Shown piece after piece: positions 55,064-63,910 of a stretch of 64,000 nt of DNA. How positions within the stretch are numbered: position 1 is the stretch's first letter; every line of letters begins with the position of its first letter. The notes under the pieces were generated by a model, which was not told where the DNA came from, made no database searches, and saw nothing but the letters and a program-made list of their open reading frames with translations. Both the position numbers and the translations under genes were made by a program. Source of the stretch: Haliscomenobacter sp. (GTDB taxonomy: Bacteria; Bacteroidota; Bacteroidia; Chitinophagales; Saprospiraceae); NCBI GenBank assembly GCA_016707205.1, contig JADJHZ010000005.1:186001-250000 (forward strand), in the 5' to 3' direction.

Positions 55064-56071
55064 ATGGAAGACCGCCGGAATATTCAGTTGCGTTTGTTGT
55101 CGTTTGTCGTGATCGCCTATATGCTGATGGCGTTCACGTGGTGGTCTGTTTTACTGTTTACCAAGAACAGGGATGCCTTTTACGCTAAAAGGGATCTGAT
55201 CAGGATCGGCTTGATCGCCCAGGGGGTAGTCCGGACGGACGAAGCGTTCTTTGAAACCGAAATCTACCAAACCCTGCAGCGCCAATACCGGAATCAGGAA
55301 TGGATGATCCTCGGGGAAGCGTCCGTTTTTGTCCTGAGCCTTGTCATGGGCATCTGGTTTATCAACCGGGGGTACCATAAGGAGCTTGTCGCCGGCCAAA
55401 CGCGGCGGAATTTCCTGTTGTCGATCACGCACGAACTCAAATCCCCGCTGGCCTCCATCCGTCTGGTGCTGGAAACGGTTCTCAAACGCGATTTGGACCG
55501 TCCTCAATTGGAAAAACTGGGCAACAACGCCCTGAAAGAAACGGACCGCCTGACGCATCTGGTCGACGACCTGCTGTTGTCTGCCAAACTCGAAACCGCC
55601 TACCAGCCTTACCGGGAGAAGGTCAATTTGCCGGAATTGCTGCTGGATACCATCCATAAGCTTCAGGACAAATACCCCCACGCCGTATTTCAATACGCCA
55701 TCCAGGGGGAGATCCCTGCCTGGTACGGGGATAAACTGGGGTTTACCTCTATTGTGCTTAATCTGCTTGAAAACAGCGTCAAGTACTCCTCCGAAAAGCC
55801 TGCCATTGCGGTCCGGCTAGCCTTCCAGGAACGCCCTGCAGGGTTCAACCTGGCAGTAGCGGATGAGGGGGCAGGCATTCCCGACCGGGAAAAAAGGAAA
55901 GTATTTCAAAAATTCTACCGCATCGGCCACGAAAATACCCGCAAAACCAAAGGCACCGGGTTGGGGCTTTACATTGTCGATCAGATCGTCAGGGCTCATA
56001 ACGGGCGTATTAAGGTGGAGGACAACCACCCCAGGGGCACGGTATTTTCCTTGTTTCTCCCGGAATCCTGA
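55064..56071 (+). CDS. Sensor histidine kinase
   Basis: 335 residues from ATG 55064 (TTG 55058 is in frame too). Two membrane helices (~12-35 and ~80-100) flank a short periplasmic domain of ~45 residues. The dimerisation domain has H-box ITHELKSPLAS (~residue 128), then N-box LNLLENSVKYS, G1 VADEGAGIPD and G2 GTGLGLYIV. Partner response regulator is encoded 108 bases downstream. The signal is unknown. Confidence 0.95.
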   Translation: MEDRRNIQLRLLSFVVIAYMLMAFTWWSVLLFTKNRDAFYAKRDLIRIGLIAQGVVRTDEAFFETEIYQTLQRQYRNQEWMILGEASVFVLSLVMGIWFINRGYHKELVAGQTRRNFLLSITHELKSPLASIRLVLETVLKRDLDRPQLEKLGNNALKETDRLTHLVDDLLLSAKLETAYQPYREKVNLPELLLDTIHKLQDKYPHAVFQYAIQGEIPAWYGDKLGFTSIVLNLLENSVKYSSEKPAIAVRLAFQERPAGFNLAVADEGAGIPDREKRKVFQKFYRIGHENTRKTKGTGLGLYIVDQIVRAHNGRIKVEDNHPRGTVFSLFLPES

Positions 56072-56179
56072 CCCGCCGCAGCCGTTACCCGCTTTTCGCC
56101 CAGACGGCTCGGCCAAACCGGAGGGTGAAATTCCGCTAAAGAAACCGTATTTTAGCCTGGAAAAGAAAATGAATGCGTT

Positions 56180-56860
56180 ATGCGGATTTTGCTCGTCGAA
56201 GATGAAGAGAACATACGCGAGGTGATTACCCTCAACCTGGAGTTGGAGAACTACGAGGTCATCCCTGCCGCTACGGGCAGAGAGGCGATCCGTCTGTTCA
56301 ACGAACAGCATTTCGACCTGCTCATTCTGGACGTCATGCTGCCGGAGATGGACGGGTTTCAGGTTTGCGAGCAGATCCGGCTTACGAATATGGACGTGCC
56401 GGTGATCTTCCTAACGGCAAAAGATACAGCAGCCGACCGGATTGCCGGGTTGAAACGGGGCGCCGACGACTACCTGACCAAGCCCTTTGTCCTGGAGGAA
56501 TTATTGCTCCGGGTGCAGAATCTGATCCGAAGAAGCAGCAAAGCGCCGGCCAACACCCCGGAGCTATTTGAATTCGGGGGGAACCGGATCAATTTTATCA
56601 CGTACGAAGCAGAAGGCGTATTGGGTAAATTTTTGCTGACTAAAAAAGAAGCCATGTTACTCAAGCTACTGACCGACCGCAGGGGCGAGGTCGTATCCAG
56701 GCAGCAGATCCTCCAATCGGTTTGGGGATACGATGTGTTTCCCAGCACCCGCACCATCGACAATTTCATCCTGAAGTTCAGGCGCCATTTCGAGCAGGAC
56801 TCCCGCAACCCGGTGTATTTTCACTCGATCCGAGGCGTGGGATACAAATTTGCAGGATAG
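56180..56860 (+). CDS. OmpR/PhoB-family response regulator
   Basis: 226 residues. Receiver domain: VEDEENIR acidic pair, phosphoacceptor Asp in LLILDVMLPEMDG, Thr in FLTAKDT and Lys in YLTKPF. C-terminal winged helix (~135-226): KEAMLLKLLTDRRGEVVSRQQILQSVWG and NFILKFRRHFE, ending SIRGVGYKFAG. Pairs with the preceding kinase; a terminator follows. Confidence 0.97.
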   Translation: MRILLVEDEENIREVITLNLELENYEVIPAATGREAIRLFNEQHFDLLILDVMLPEMDGFQVCEQIRLTNMDVPVIFLTAKDTAADRIAGLKRGADDYLTKPFVLEELLLRVQNLIRRSSKAPANTPELFEFGGNRINFITYEAEGVLGKFLLTKKEAMLLKLLTDRRGEVVSRQQILQSVWGYDVFPSTRTIDNFILKFRRHFEQDSRNPVYFHSIRGVGYKFAG

Positions 56861-56870
56861 GGCAGGAAAC

Positions 56871-56898
56871 AAAAAAGCGGACCTCCTGCCGGAGGCCC
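56871..56898 (-). terminator. Intrinsic terminator for the unknown minus-strand gene
   Basis: Minus-strand stem GGGCCTCC/GGAGGTCC (56879-56898 with a TGCC-type loop) followed by six T (56871-56876). It also lies just after the plus-strand response regulator and may serve both. Confidence 0.65.
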
Positions 56899-56984
56899 AC
56901 TCAAACATCCTTTAACCATTACTCTTTACAGACGACGTTGATGGAGTTTGAGAAATGCGCAACCCACTTCGCGTCATGTATATC

Positions 56985-58376
56985 CTATTCGGATTTTTTC
57001 TTCCGGCGGGTCTTGAAGATTTCTACCAGTTCTTTTTCCTTCAGGAAGCCAAATTCCTGGAAAGCGGAAGAAACAAACCGCTTGATGTCCTGATAATCTT
57101 TCCCTCTTTTGTCGGTATAATAAACCAGCAGGCGCTGAAGATAGGCCATCGAGAGTTCTTTCAGATGCTGATTGAACTGCTGGTTGACAAAAATACCCAT
57201 ATAGACGGGGAAAAGTTTGCAAATTTCAAAGTAATCCGGGTAGGCATTCTCCTCCAGATGGAGGATAAATTGCTCAAAATAGTGGCCGATGGTCAGGCGC
57301 AGGCACTCATTGATAGAAGAAAGCCCTTCGTGCTGGTTATAAAAGACTTTAACGGCTTCCTGCACTTCCGGTTGGATATAGCCGTATTGGTGGATCGCGT
57401 CGGTGAGTTGATAATAGTCGCTCAGTTCATCCGGATAAGATTTGTCCGCTAGTTCCGACATGCGGTTGTCCTGAGTGGGGCCTAACTCCATCGGGTCGGG
57501 AAGATGATGAAGCTCCAGTAGGAATTCCAGGAAAACCGCTGTAAAGTTGGGCATGGAAGACCTGACCTTTTGAAAAACGGCAGCGAGGGATTGGCGCTCC
57601 TCGCCTCCTTTTTCAAAATACATGGCATAGATCATCATGATCTGGAGATGCTCCTTAGTGCCCTGAAATTCCGCGTTTTCTACAAAAGAAGCGACAGGGG
57701 TAACGAGGCTGGCATTATCTGCTTTAATTTTTGCGCGATAAAGCAAAAAGTGTTTCAGGGAAGAAAAAAACACCGGAAGCTCTGCGGCGGTTTCCGGGAA
57801 TTCCGCCGTTTGGAAATTGTCGTTGCGAAACTGGTTGTTGTACCGCTGGTATCCATTCATCCTGTCCGGAAGACGGCGGAATTTTTCCAGCACCTGGCTT
57901 TGGAGAAAATACCGGATGCGTTTGTTGGGGATGCTGTTGATGAGGTTGGTAATCCAGATATCGCTGCTCAGGGCGAAGCCGATCTGGATCGATTGCCCGA
58001 TGCGTTGCTTCAGGATCTCAAAGTTGGTCGAGTTGCAGATCGCCATCAACACCTCTTTGAAGTGTTCCTGGGAGCGAAGGTAGTGGTACTGGTCGTTGAG
58101 CTCTCCGCGCAGAACAGCATAGCCGAGGATTTTGGGAAGGAACAACCCTTCGAAGGCAGGGTCGAGCAGGACGAGTTCAAACGGGATGATTTGAAGCGGG
58201 TTCTCCGCGGCTACGCGGTTGTACAGAAGGCCGATTTGCGGTTCGAATGCTTCTTTGAGCCGGTTATAGTCTTCTTCTTCTTCCGATTCAAGGTATTTCG
58301 CAAGATCCTCTGACTCCTGGATTTCCCCGGCGAGCGCCTCAAGTTCTTCCAGATATCCCTGCTCGAGTTCGTACAT
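56985..58376 (-). CDS. Conserved-looking protein of unknown function, 463 residues
   Basis: From ATG 58376 (MYELEQGYLEELEALAGEI); the longer open frame upstream is unconvincing. It is soluble and strongly helical, Leu/Glu-rich, with no signal peptide or membrane segment. Stretches such as YLRSQEHFKEVLMAICNSTN, FLQSQVLEKFRRLPDRMNGY and YAMYFEKGGEERQSLAA suggest helical-repeat folds. The C-terminus is basic (KELVEIFKTRRKKKSE). I do not recognise the family. A 14-bp hairpin sits in its leader at 58396-58431. Confidence 0.7.
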   Translation of the reverse strand: MYELEQGYLEELEALAGEIQESEDLAKYLESEEEEDYNRLKEAFEPQIGLLYNRVAAENPLQIIPFELVLLDPAFEGLFLPKILGYAVLRGELNDQYHYLRSQEHFKEVLMAICNSTNFEILKQRIGQSIQIGFALSSDIWITNLINSIPNKRIRYFLQSQVLEKFRRLPDRMNGYQRYNNQFRNDNFQTAEFPETAAELPVFFSSLKHFLLYRAKIKADNASLVTPVASFVENAEFQGTKEHLQIMMIYAMYFEKGGEERQSLAAVFQKVRSSMPNFTAVFLEFLLELHHLPDPMELGPTQDNRMSELADKSYPDELSDYYQLTDAIHQYGYIQPEVQEAVKVFYNQHEGLSSINECLRLTIGHYFEQFILHLEENAYPDYFEICKLFPVYMGIFVNQQFNQHLKELSMAYLQRLLVYYTDKRGKDYQDIKRFVSSAFQEFGFLKEKELVEIFKTRRKKKSE

Positions 58377-58395
58377 GGTTTGCCATTTTAAAGGC

Positions 58396-58431
58396 GAACC
58401 TGATAGTACGTTTTCGGGTACTACCAGGTTC
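58396..58431 (-). other. Leader hairpin before the unknown 463-residue gene
   Basis: GAACCTGATAGTAC and GTACTACCAGGTTC pair over 14 bp with one mismatch, 20 bases before the start codon at 58376. It could regulate translation or mark an operator. The rest of the 178-bp gap to rpsP holds nothing recognised. Confidence 0.45.
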
Positions 58432-58554
58432 CGCAATATGATCTTAAATTGAAAGTGTAGCCTTAATCGCGTAAAAGTAGGAAATCGGAAAAAGAAATCC
58501 AATCAACGCCATAGGAAATGTACCGGAAATTGTATCCGGACCGACGCTTGCCGA

Positions 58555-59187
58555 TTACTCCTCCGATTCGGAACTTCCTTCCTGGGCTTCTTCCGCAGCT
58601 GCTTCTTGCTCGCCGGCTGCTTCCGCTACCGGAACCTCCTTAGATTCTTCAACGACGGGGACGGGGGCCTCCTCAACGACAGGAGCTATAGCTGCGGCCT
58701 CTTCAACAACCGGAGCGACCGCTGCTGCTTCTTCAACAACCGGAGCAGCAGGAGCAACAGGGGCGGCGATCTTCACCGGCGCCGTTCCGTTAACGGCAGC
58801 GAAGAAGTCGGCTTTTTCCTGCGCCGTCTGCAGCGCACGCGCTGCGATCCGGGCTTCTTTGGTATCGATCCAATCCTTGTGCTTGACTTCTGCCTCTTCT
58901 ATCGTCATCGCTCCTTTCTGCACGCCGCGCATGAGGTGCTTTTTGTAGAAAACGCCTTTGAAACGCAGGATGGCCCGGGCCGTATCGGTCGGTTGAGCGC
59001 CTTTGGTAATCCAATCATAGGCTTTTTCCCGGTCGATATCGATGGTTGCCGGTTTGGTCATCGGGTTGTACGTCCCCAAACGGTCAATATAGCGGCCATC
59101 GCGGGGAGCGCGGGAATCCGCTACAACAATCTGATAGAAAGGCGCCTTTTTACGGCCCATTCGCTGCAATCTGATTTTTACAGCCAT
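58555..59187 (-). CDS. rpsP: 30S ribosomal protein S16 with long acidic extension
   Basis: 210 residues against the usual ~80-90. Residues 1-82 are typical S16 (VKIRLQRMGRKKAPFYQIVVADSR, RDGRYIDRLGTYNP, then the WITKGAQPTDTARAILRFKG stretch). Residues ~83-140 are a charged helical extension seen in other Bacteroidota S16. Residues ~145-210 are low complexity with four P-V-V-E-E-A type units and an acidic end (EEAQEGSSESEE). S16 is needed for 30S assembly. The leader has a -7 box and an ACCCGCT/AGCGGGT hairpin at 59217-59251. Confidence 0.96.
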   Translation of the reverse strand: MAVKIRLQRMGRKKAPFYQIVVADSRAPRDGRYIDRLGTYNPMTKPATIDIDREKAYDWITKGAQPTDTARAILRFKGVFYKKHLMRGVQKGAMTIEEAEVKHKDWIDTKEARIAARALQTAQEKADFFAAVNGTAPVKIAAPVAPAAPVVEEAAAVAPVVEEAAAIAPVVEEAPVPVVEESKEVPVAEAAGEQEAAAEEAQEGSSESEE

Positions 59188-59261
59188 GTCATGTTAAAAT
59201 TTATGCGGTTTAACCATACCCGCTTCCTTTGCCAAACAAACAGCGGGTTTTTAACGGGCAG

Positions 59262-59269
59262 CAAAGATA
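59262..59269 (-). promoter_or_regulatory. Bacteroidota -7 box of rpsP
   Basis: Minus-strand TATCTTTG fits TAnnTTTG, 75 bases before the rpsP ATG; the leader between contains an ACCCGCT/AGCGGGT stem that might be a ribosomal-protein autoregulatory site. Confidence 0.55.
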
Positions 59270-59333
59270 GGTTGTTTTGCGAAATAATAAAAGGGAATAC
59301 GAAAAAATCCTTGCCTCCCCGGAGCGGCCTTAC

Positions 59334-59501
59334 TTACCGGTGCGGACGCTGGATGATTTCCGTCGATTCCGAGCGCCAGATAATTGGTACGCCCATTTTA
59401 TTCAGTACGAAAAGCGCCAGGATGACCAATAGCAAAATAACCACCACGCGTTGAGCAGACCGGGGGCGACCGGACGAAGAAGGAGGTGAATGTTGGGCCA
59501 T
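59334..59501 (-). CDS. Small single-helix membrane protein, 55 residues
   Basis: Starts MAQHSPPSSSGRPRSAQRVV at 59501; one strongly hydrophobic helix VVILLLVILALFVLNKM follows and the protein ends EIIQRPHR. N-terminal Pro/Ser and basic residues, positive-inside, would leave the N-terminus in the cytoplasm. It is 12 bases after the TonB receptor's stop codon on the same strand, so it is probably cotranscribed. No family recognised. It is shorter than common gene-finder cut-offs. Confidence 0.55.
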   Translation of the reverse strand: MAQHSPPSSSGRPRSAQRVVVILLLVILALFVLNKMGVPIIWRSESTEIIQRPHR

Positions 59502-59513
59502 GTGTTTTTCGCT

Positions 59514-62059
59514 TTAAAAATCAAACCGGAACCTCAGGTTGATCCGCCTTGATGTCAGGTAATTGGGAATGGCATACTGCTGTTCAAATACCGTTTTGAT
59601 CCAGGTATTGCCTGCCTGGTTTTGGACCTGCATCAGGTTAAAGACCTCCAGGCTCGTCCATGCGCTGCGGGTAAACCGAAACAAATGGTGGGGATGTTTG
59701 GATGCGGATAGTTTGCGATCCCACAGCAATAAGGAAAAGCCAATGTCTACCCGGTGATACGGGTCAAACCGGTACGTATTCCGGAAAACGGTATTATTTC
59801 CGCGAAGCCCAAAGGGAAGCCCGGTGCCCATTGTAAAATTCAGGTGCATTTTAAAGTTTTCATTCCGGGGCAGGTAATCCTGAAAAAATACCGAAAGCGT
59901 CATCGCTTGATCGGTTGGCCGGGGACGTAATCCACCTCCGTAGCCTCTGTCTGACCGATTTCCCTTTGCAGGTGCTGAATGCCATTCAGGCGCTCCCGGG
60001 CCTGGAGAAACGACAAATTGATCCAGGATTCCGCGCCGGGAACAAATTCTCCGTTCAGGCGCATATCCAGGCCAGCCAGGTATCCCGAAGCGTCGTTTTC
60101 CCCGGAATACCGGATACGGACGTTCTCGATTTCATACGACACCAGGTCCCACAAGCTTTTATAATACACCTCGGAAATGAACCGGAACTTCTTGGGGTTG
60201 AACTTTCCCAAATTGAAATCATACGTGATCCCTCCGACGAGATGAGCGGACTTCTGAGCCGACAACTGCGTATTCACGCTGCCGTCCGGACGGCGCATCT
60301 CGCGGTAGAAGGGGGGCTGAATGTACAACCCGCCCGCCAGACGAAAGGAAATATCCTTGTTCCCCTTTAGCGGCTTATACAACAACTGGGCCCTGGGCGC
60401 TATGAAGAATTCTTCATTCAAACCCCAATAACTGGCCCGCAGGCCTACCGACAGGCGCCATTCGTGCCGGGCGTCGTCGCGGTAGGTATAGGTATTCTGC
60501 AGGTAGGCGCTCATTCGGGAAGAAAGGAGGGTGTTGCGGGTTTTGAGCACGCTGTATAGCAGGAGTTGGTCCGGGTTGTTGGGCAGGGAATACCCGGCGG
60601 AATCCAGGCGTTCCCATTCATTGATGCGGTCTTCGATGGATTCCCGCTGGTATTTCACGCTCCATTGAAGAAAATGGCTGGCGGTGGCCTCACTTACTTT
60701 GGGGCTCGTCTGGATCTCCCAGCCGCCTTTATGCTCCAGGTTCCAGGTCCGGAGATCGAGGTAATTCCGAACATATTGTTGCTGGGTGCCTACCCCCAGT
60801 TCGGCCACTACCTCGCCGAATTCCCCGCTGCCGAGGCTGCTTTCAATCTGCCGGAGGCTGTAATCGCCGTTGATATCGAAGCGCTCGTTTTCATCCGACC
60901 GGAAGTCGGAAGCCAGGAATTTGAGAAAGAACGGGTTTCTTTTTTTGTCCGGAAGGTAGGTCAGGGAAAGGCCGCCCATGCCGGTAGTGAAATCATCGAC
61001 TTCCTGCCCTTCAAAGACCGTGTACAACTGCAGCGCAAAGTTGATCAGTCCAAAGGCCGTGCTTCGGGTGGAGGGGCTAAACCGATACTGCGACTGGTTC
61101 AGATTGCCCATAAGGCCGATTTGCAGGTCATGGCTGATATCATAGGTAAGGTATGCCTGGAGGTCGGTAAAATTAGGGGTGTATTCGCCTTGCACATCCA
61201 GGGTCCCCAGCAGGTACCGGGTGGTTTTGTACCGGGCGCCGACCAGGTATCGGAACTTGCGAAAGGAATCTTTTCCAACCGGCAAACTCCCTTCGACATG
61301 CGCCGAACCGCCCAGCAAGCTGAACCCAACAGAAGCCTTGAGGCTGTCGGGGAGTTTGTACTTGATGTCCAGCACAGACGACAGCTTATCCCCGTAACGC
61401 GCTTCGAAGCCGCCGGAAGAAAAGGACAGATCCCGGATCAGATCGACGTTGGGAAAACTCAATCCCTCCTGCTGCCCTGCACGGATCAGCTGGGGGCGGT
61501 AGATCTCAAAATCATTGACATATACCAGATTCTCATCGTAATTCCCGCCCCGAACGTTGTATTGCGAGCTCAATTCACCTCCGGTGCCCGTGCTTGCGCC
61601 CAGGGCAATATGGGGGAGCAGGCTTTCCAGGTTCCCGGTGGTGGTAGGGAGCAGTTTTAATTGCTCTACGCCTTCCCGCACCATGCCAGCCCCTTCCATC
61701 CGGCTTTCCGTCACGATGATCTCCAGATCGGAATCGGAGGGCGCCATCTGAACGTCGATTTGTATTCGGGACCGATCGGGCAGCGCCTTAACCGTAACCG
61801 GGGATTCCTTAAACCCGATGCGCGTAAACACCAGGACGAAATCTTTCCCGGCAGGAACCGACAAGCTGTACCGGCCGTTTACTGCCGATTCGGTAGCGAT
61901 GTTGGTACCTTGTACGTAGATCGTGGCGTAATCCACCGGGTTGCCGGTATTGGCATCGGTCACCAATCCGCTGACGGAGGCTTTTTTATCCTCCTGGGCA
62001 TGCAGGACGGCGCCGATCAGGCAGGCAAAGAACAAAAGGAGAACGCGTGTTGGATTCAT
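59514..62059 (-). CDS. TonB-dependent receptor with carboxypeptidase-like N-terminal domain (frame-disrupted near the C-terminus)
   Basis: About 848 residues from ATG 62059 (MNPTRVLLLFFACLIGAVLHAQ, signal peptide). Residues ~28-115 are a CarboxypepD_reg-like domain (ASVSGLVTDANTGNPVDYATIYV), then a plug (TGGELSSQYNVRGGNYDENLVYVNDFEIYRPQL) and a beta-barrel ending in aromatic F (LRFRFDF). Imports an unknown substrate across the outer membrane, driven by TonB. The first frame stops at 59900 (GQPIKR); the barrel continues in another frame from about 59905 (DQAMTLSVFFQDY), so a single frameshift is inferred rather than two overlapping genes. rpe lies 24 bases upstream. Confidence 0.85.
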
Positions 62060-62083
62060 GGGACTCAACGAGGTTGAAAAAAA

Positions 62084-62763
62084 TTAAAACCGAAGCGCTT
62101 CGGTTCCTATGGATTTTAGTTGCCGGACGGCTTCCCGGGGGTTTGAGGCCCTGAAAACGCTGCTTCCTGCAACCAGCACGTTGGCGCCTGCTTGCAGGAG
62201 CACTTCTGCGTTGTGTAACCCCACCCCCCCGTCGATTTCGATCAGCGTGGGGGTCTGATACGCCAGAATCAGTTCTTTTAAGCGGCGCACCCGGGGGATC
62301 GTCGGGGGATGAACTTTTGCCCCCCAAAGCCGGGGTTCACCGACATCATGCACACCAGATCGGTCAGCTCCAGGATATCCTGCAGAACTTCGACCGGAGT
62401 GTGCGGGTTCAGCGCCACGCCGGCTTGAGCGCCGGAGGCTTTGATCTGTTGCAGGGTGCGGTGGAGGTGCGGGCAAGCTTCGTAATGCACCGTAATCACA
62501 TCGGCTCCGGAAGCCCGGAACGCTTCGATGTACCGCTCCGGTTCCAGGATCATGAGGTGGACGTCGAGCGGTTTTCGGCAGAGCTTCCGGGCGGCTTCAA
62601 CAACCAGCATACCAAAAGTGATATTGGGCACGAAACGCCCATCCATGACATCCAAATGGAGCCAGTCTGCATCGCTTTCGTTCACCATTTCAATTTCTTC
62701 TGCCAGACGGGTAAAATCGGCAGCCAGCAAGGAAGGAGCAACTAGGTGGTTAGGCAGTGCCAT
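62084..62763 (-). CDS. rpe: Ribulose-phosphate 3-epimerase (frame-disrupted)
   Basis: About 225 residues when a frameshift near 62320 is corrected. TIM-barrel enzyme of the pentose phosphate pathway. First frame: APSLLAADFTRLAEEIEM, the metal-site DWLHLDVMDGRFVPNITFG, then VNPGFGGQKFIP; the second frame continues RVRRLKELILAYQTP, EIDGGVGLHNAEVL and GANVLVAGSSVF. The break is at a run of six C (minus G) in G-G-G-Q-K, typical of a base-calling error. As this gene is usually essential, it is good evidence that other breaks here may be errors as well. Confidence 0.92.
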
Positions 62764-62945
62764 GGCAAGTGATTCGTTTTCCCTTGCAGGGAGGTGTTCC
62801 GGAAGGAGCGGTCGCGCAAAAAAATGGATTCATAAGATAGTCATAATGAACCGGTCGCGCAAAAACTTTCCGGATCGTTAACTAAAAAAGGCTGCATCTT
62901 TTCGCAAAATGCGTTACATTTACAGCGCTTGAGATGGCCAAAAAT

Positions 62946-62974
62946 AAAAAAAACCGGCTAGGTTCCCTAACCGG
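62946..62974 (-). terminator. Intrinsic terminator on the minus strand, 3' of a possible ncRNA
   Basis: CCGGTTAG/CTAGCCGG stem (one G-U pair, GGAAC loop) followed by eight T (62946-62953). No minus-strand protein gene precedes it, so a transcript from 63000-63250 is implied. Confidence 0.7.
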
Positions 62975-63220
62975 CTTTCCAAAAAGAGCTTTGAGAGGCT
63001 ATCTACATACCACGGGATGCCTCTTTTGGCGTCCCTAAAAAAATTTCATGAGATTACAATCTGCTTTCTTGCTCGTGGGATTACATCGTGCTTGCGAGTC
63101 GTTGTTCATGTAGTTTGTTAGTAGTAAATCGTCTTATCGTCTTCGTCAATTCCTTTTGACATTACAAAAGTGTAGCTTTTCCGCCCCCTTATATAGTACA
63201 TTTTTATCGATTACTGGATT
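62975..63220 (-). ncRNA. Candidate non-coding or short-peptide transcript upstream of the terminator
   Basis: The ~250 bases before the terminator on the minus strand contain a GGGACGCC/GGCATCCC hairpin (63018-63039) and a 24-codon ORF beginning ATGAACAACGACTCGC (63108 down to 63034), MNNDSQARCNPTSKKADC.... No -7 box was identified. The transcript is inferred only from the strong terminator. It may be an ncRNA or a small-protein gene. Confidence 0.35.
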
Positions 63221-63718
63221 CAATATTGTTGTCATTTTAAATACAACTATTTGTTTTTCAATTTTTTAACTAATAAATTGAAGTTAAAATCTTTTATAAA
63301 ACGATTTTTTTGTCCCGCAAATGCAACATATTTTTATTTCCAACAACTGATCACTTTGCCTTGTCCCGGGATCCGCGATCGCCTTCAAAGCCCTATAGAA
63401 AGGCTCTGGTATCCTTCGCAGCACCTGGTTTTCTCCATGTATAACGCGCCTCCCAGCCTTCGCCTCCGGCGAATCGTTCCCTGGCAACCTGCACAAAACC
63501 TATTGCAGCAAAGTATAGCTAAACTTTTACCCTGTTTTTTCTTTTTTGGCCATAACCCAACCCTGCATTTAGCCGTATATCGGCTCAGCCGATCCAAACG
63601 CCTTTTTTAATTCTCTTTTAGGTAGACTGATTGCAATGGATCAGCCCAGGTTTAAAATGGCTCTTTTCCCACCATGCCGGCCCATCGCAACCAGTCTGAA
63701 TTTTTTTGGGGGGGGGAC
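63221..63718. other. Intergenic, no gene seen
   Basis: About 500 bases, AT-rich to 63350 and mixed after that. Open frames on both strands (63250-63610 +, 63284-63597 -) lack protein-like composition. No repeat family recognised apart from homopolymers at 63705-63717. Confidence 0.4.
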
Positions 63719-63750
63719 TTGACATTAATAAAAATTTAATACTACATTTG
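63719..63750 (+). promoter_or_regulatory. Bacteroidota promoter before the last lipoprotein gene
   Basis: TTG at 63719-63721 and TACATTTG at 63743-63750 fit the -33 and -7 elements with near-consensus spacing. Transcripts would start near 63757, over 150 bases before the lipoprotein ATG. Confidence 0.55.
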
Positions 63751-63760
63751 TGCAATCAAA

Positions 63761-63823
63761 ATGTCCGCTCGCGAACATTTAGTCCAAAAAGAGCAAAAAG
63801 AGCTTTCCTACCGCCACGCTTGA
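63761..63823 (+). CDS. Possible 20-residue leader ORF
   Basis: ATG directly after the promoter opens a 20-codon frame, MSAREHLVQKEQKELSYRHA, then TGA. It could be a leader peptide, a remnant, or chance. No family recognised and translation is unproven. Confidence 0.25.
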   Translation: MSAREHLVQKEQKELSYRHA

Positions 63824-63910
63824 GGATTTTCCAAGGCATTATACCTTTTTTTTGAACACCCCATTCAGCGGTTGCCCGAATGGTTTCCCTGAATATCAAC
63901 TTCATTGAGC

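Noticed and set aside
59514..59903. Separate small gene overlapping the TonB receptor stop by 4 bases
   Set aside because: The residues are the missing C-terminal barrel strands of the receptor; a frameshift explains them better than translational coupling.
63250..63610. 119-codon plus-strand open frame
   Set aside because: Composition is not protein-like and it spans an AT-rich intergenic stretch without a start context or homology.
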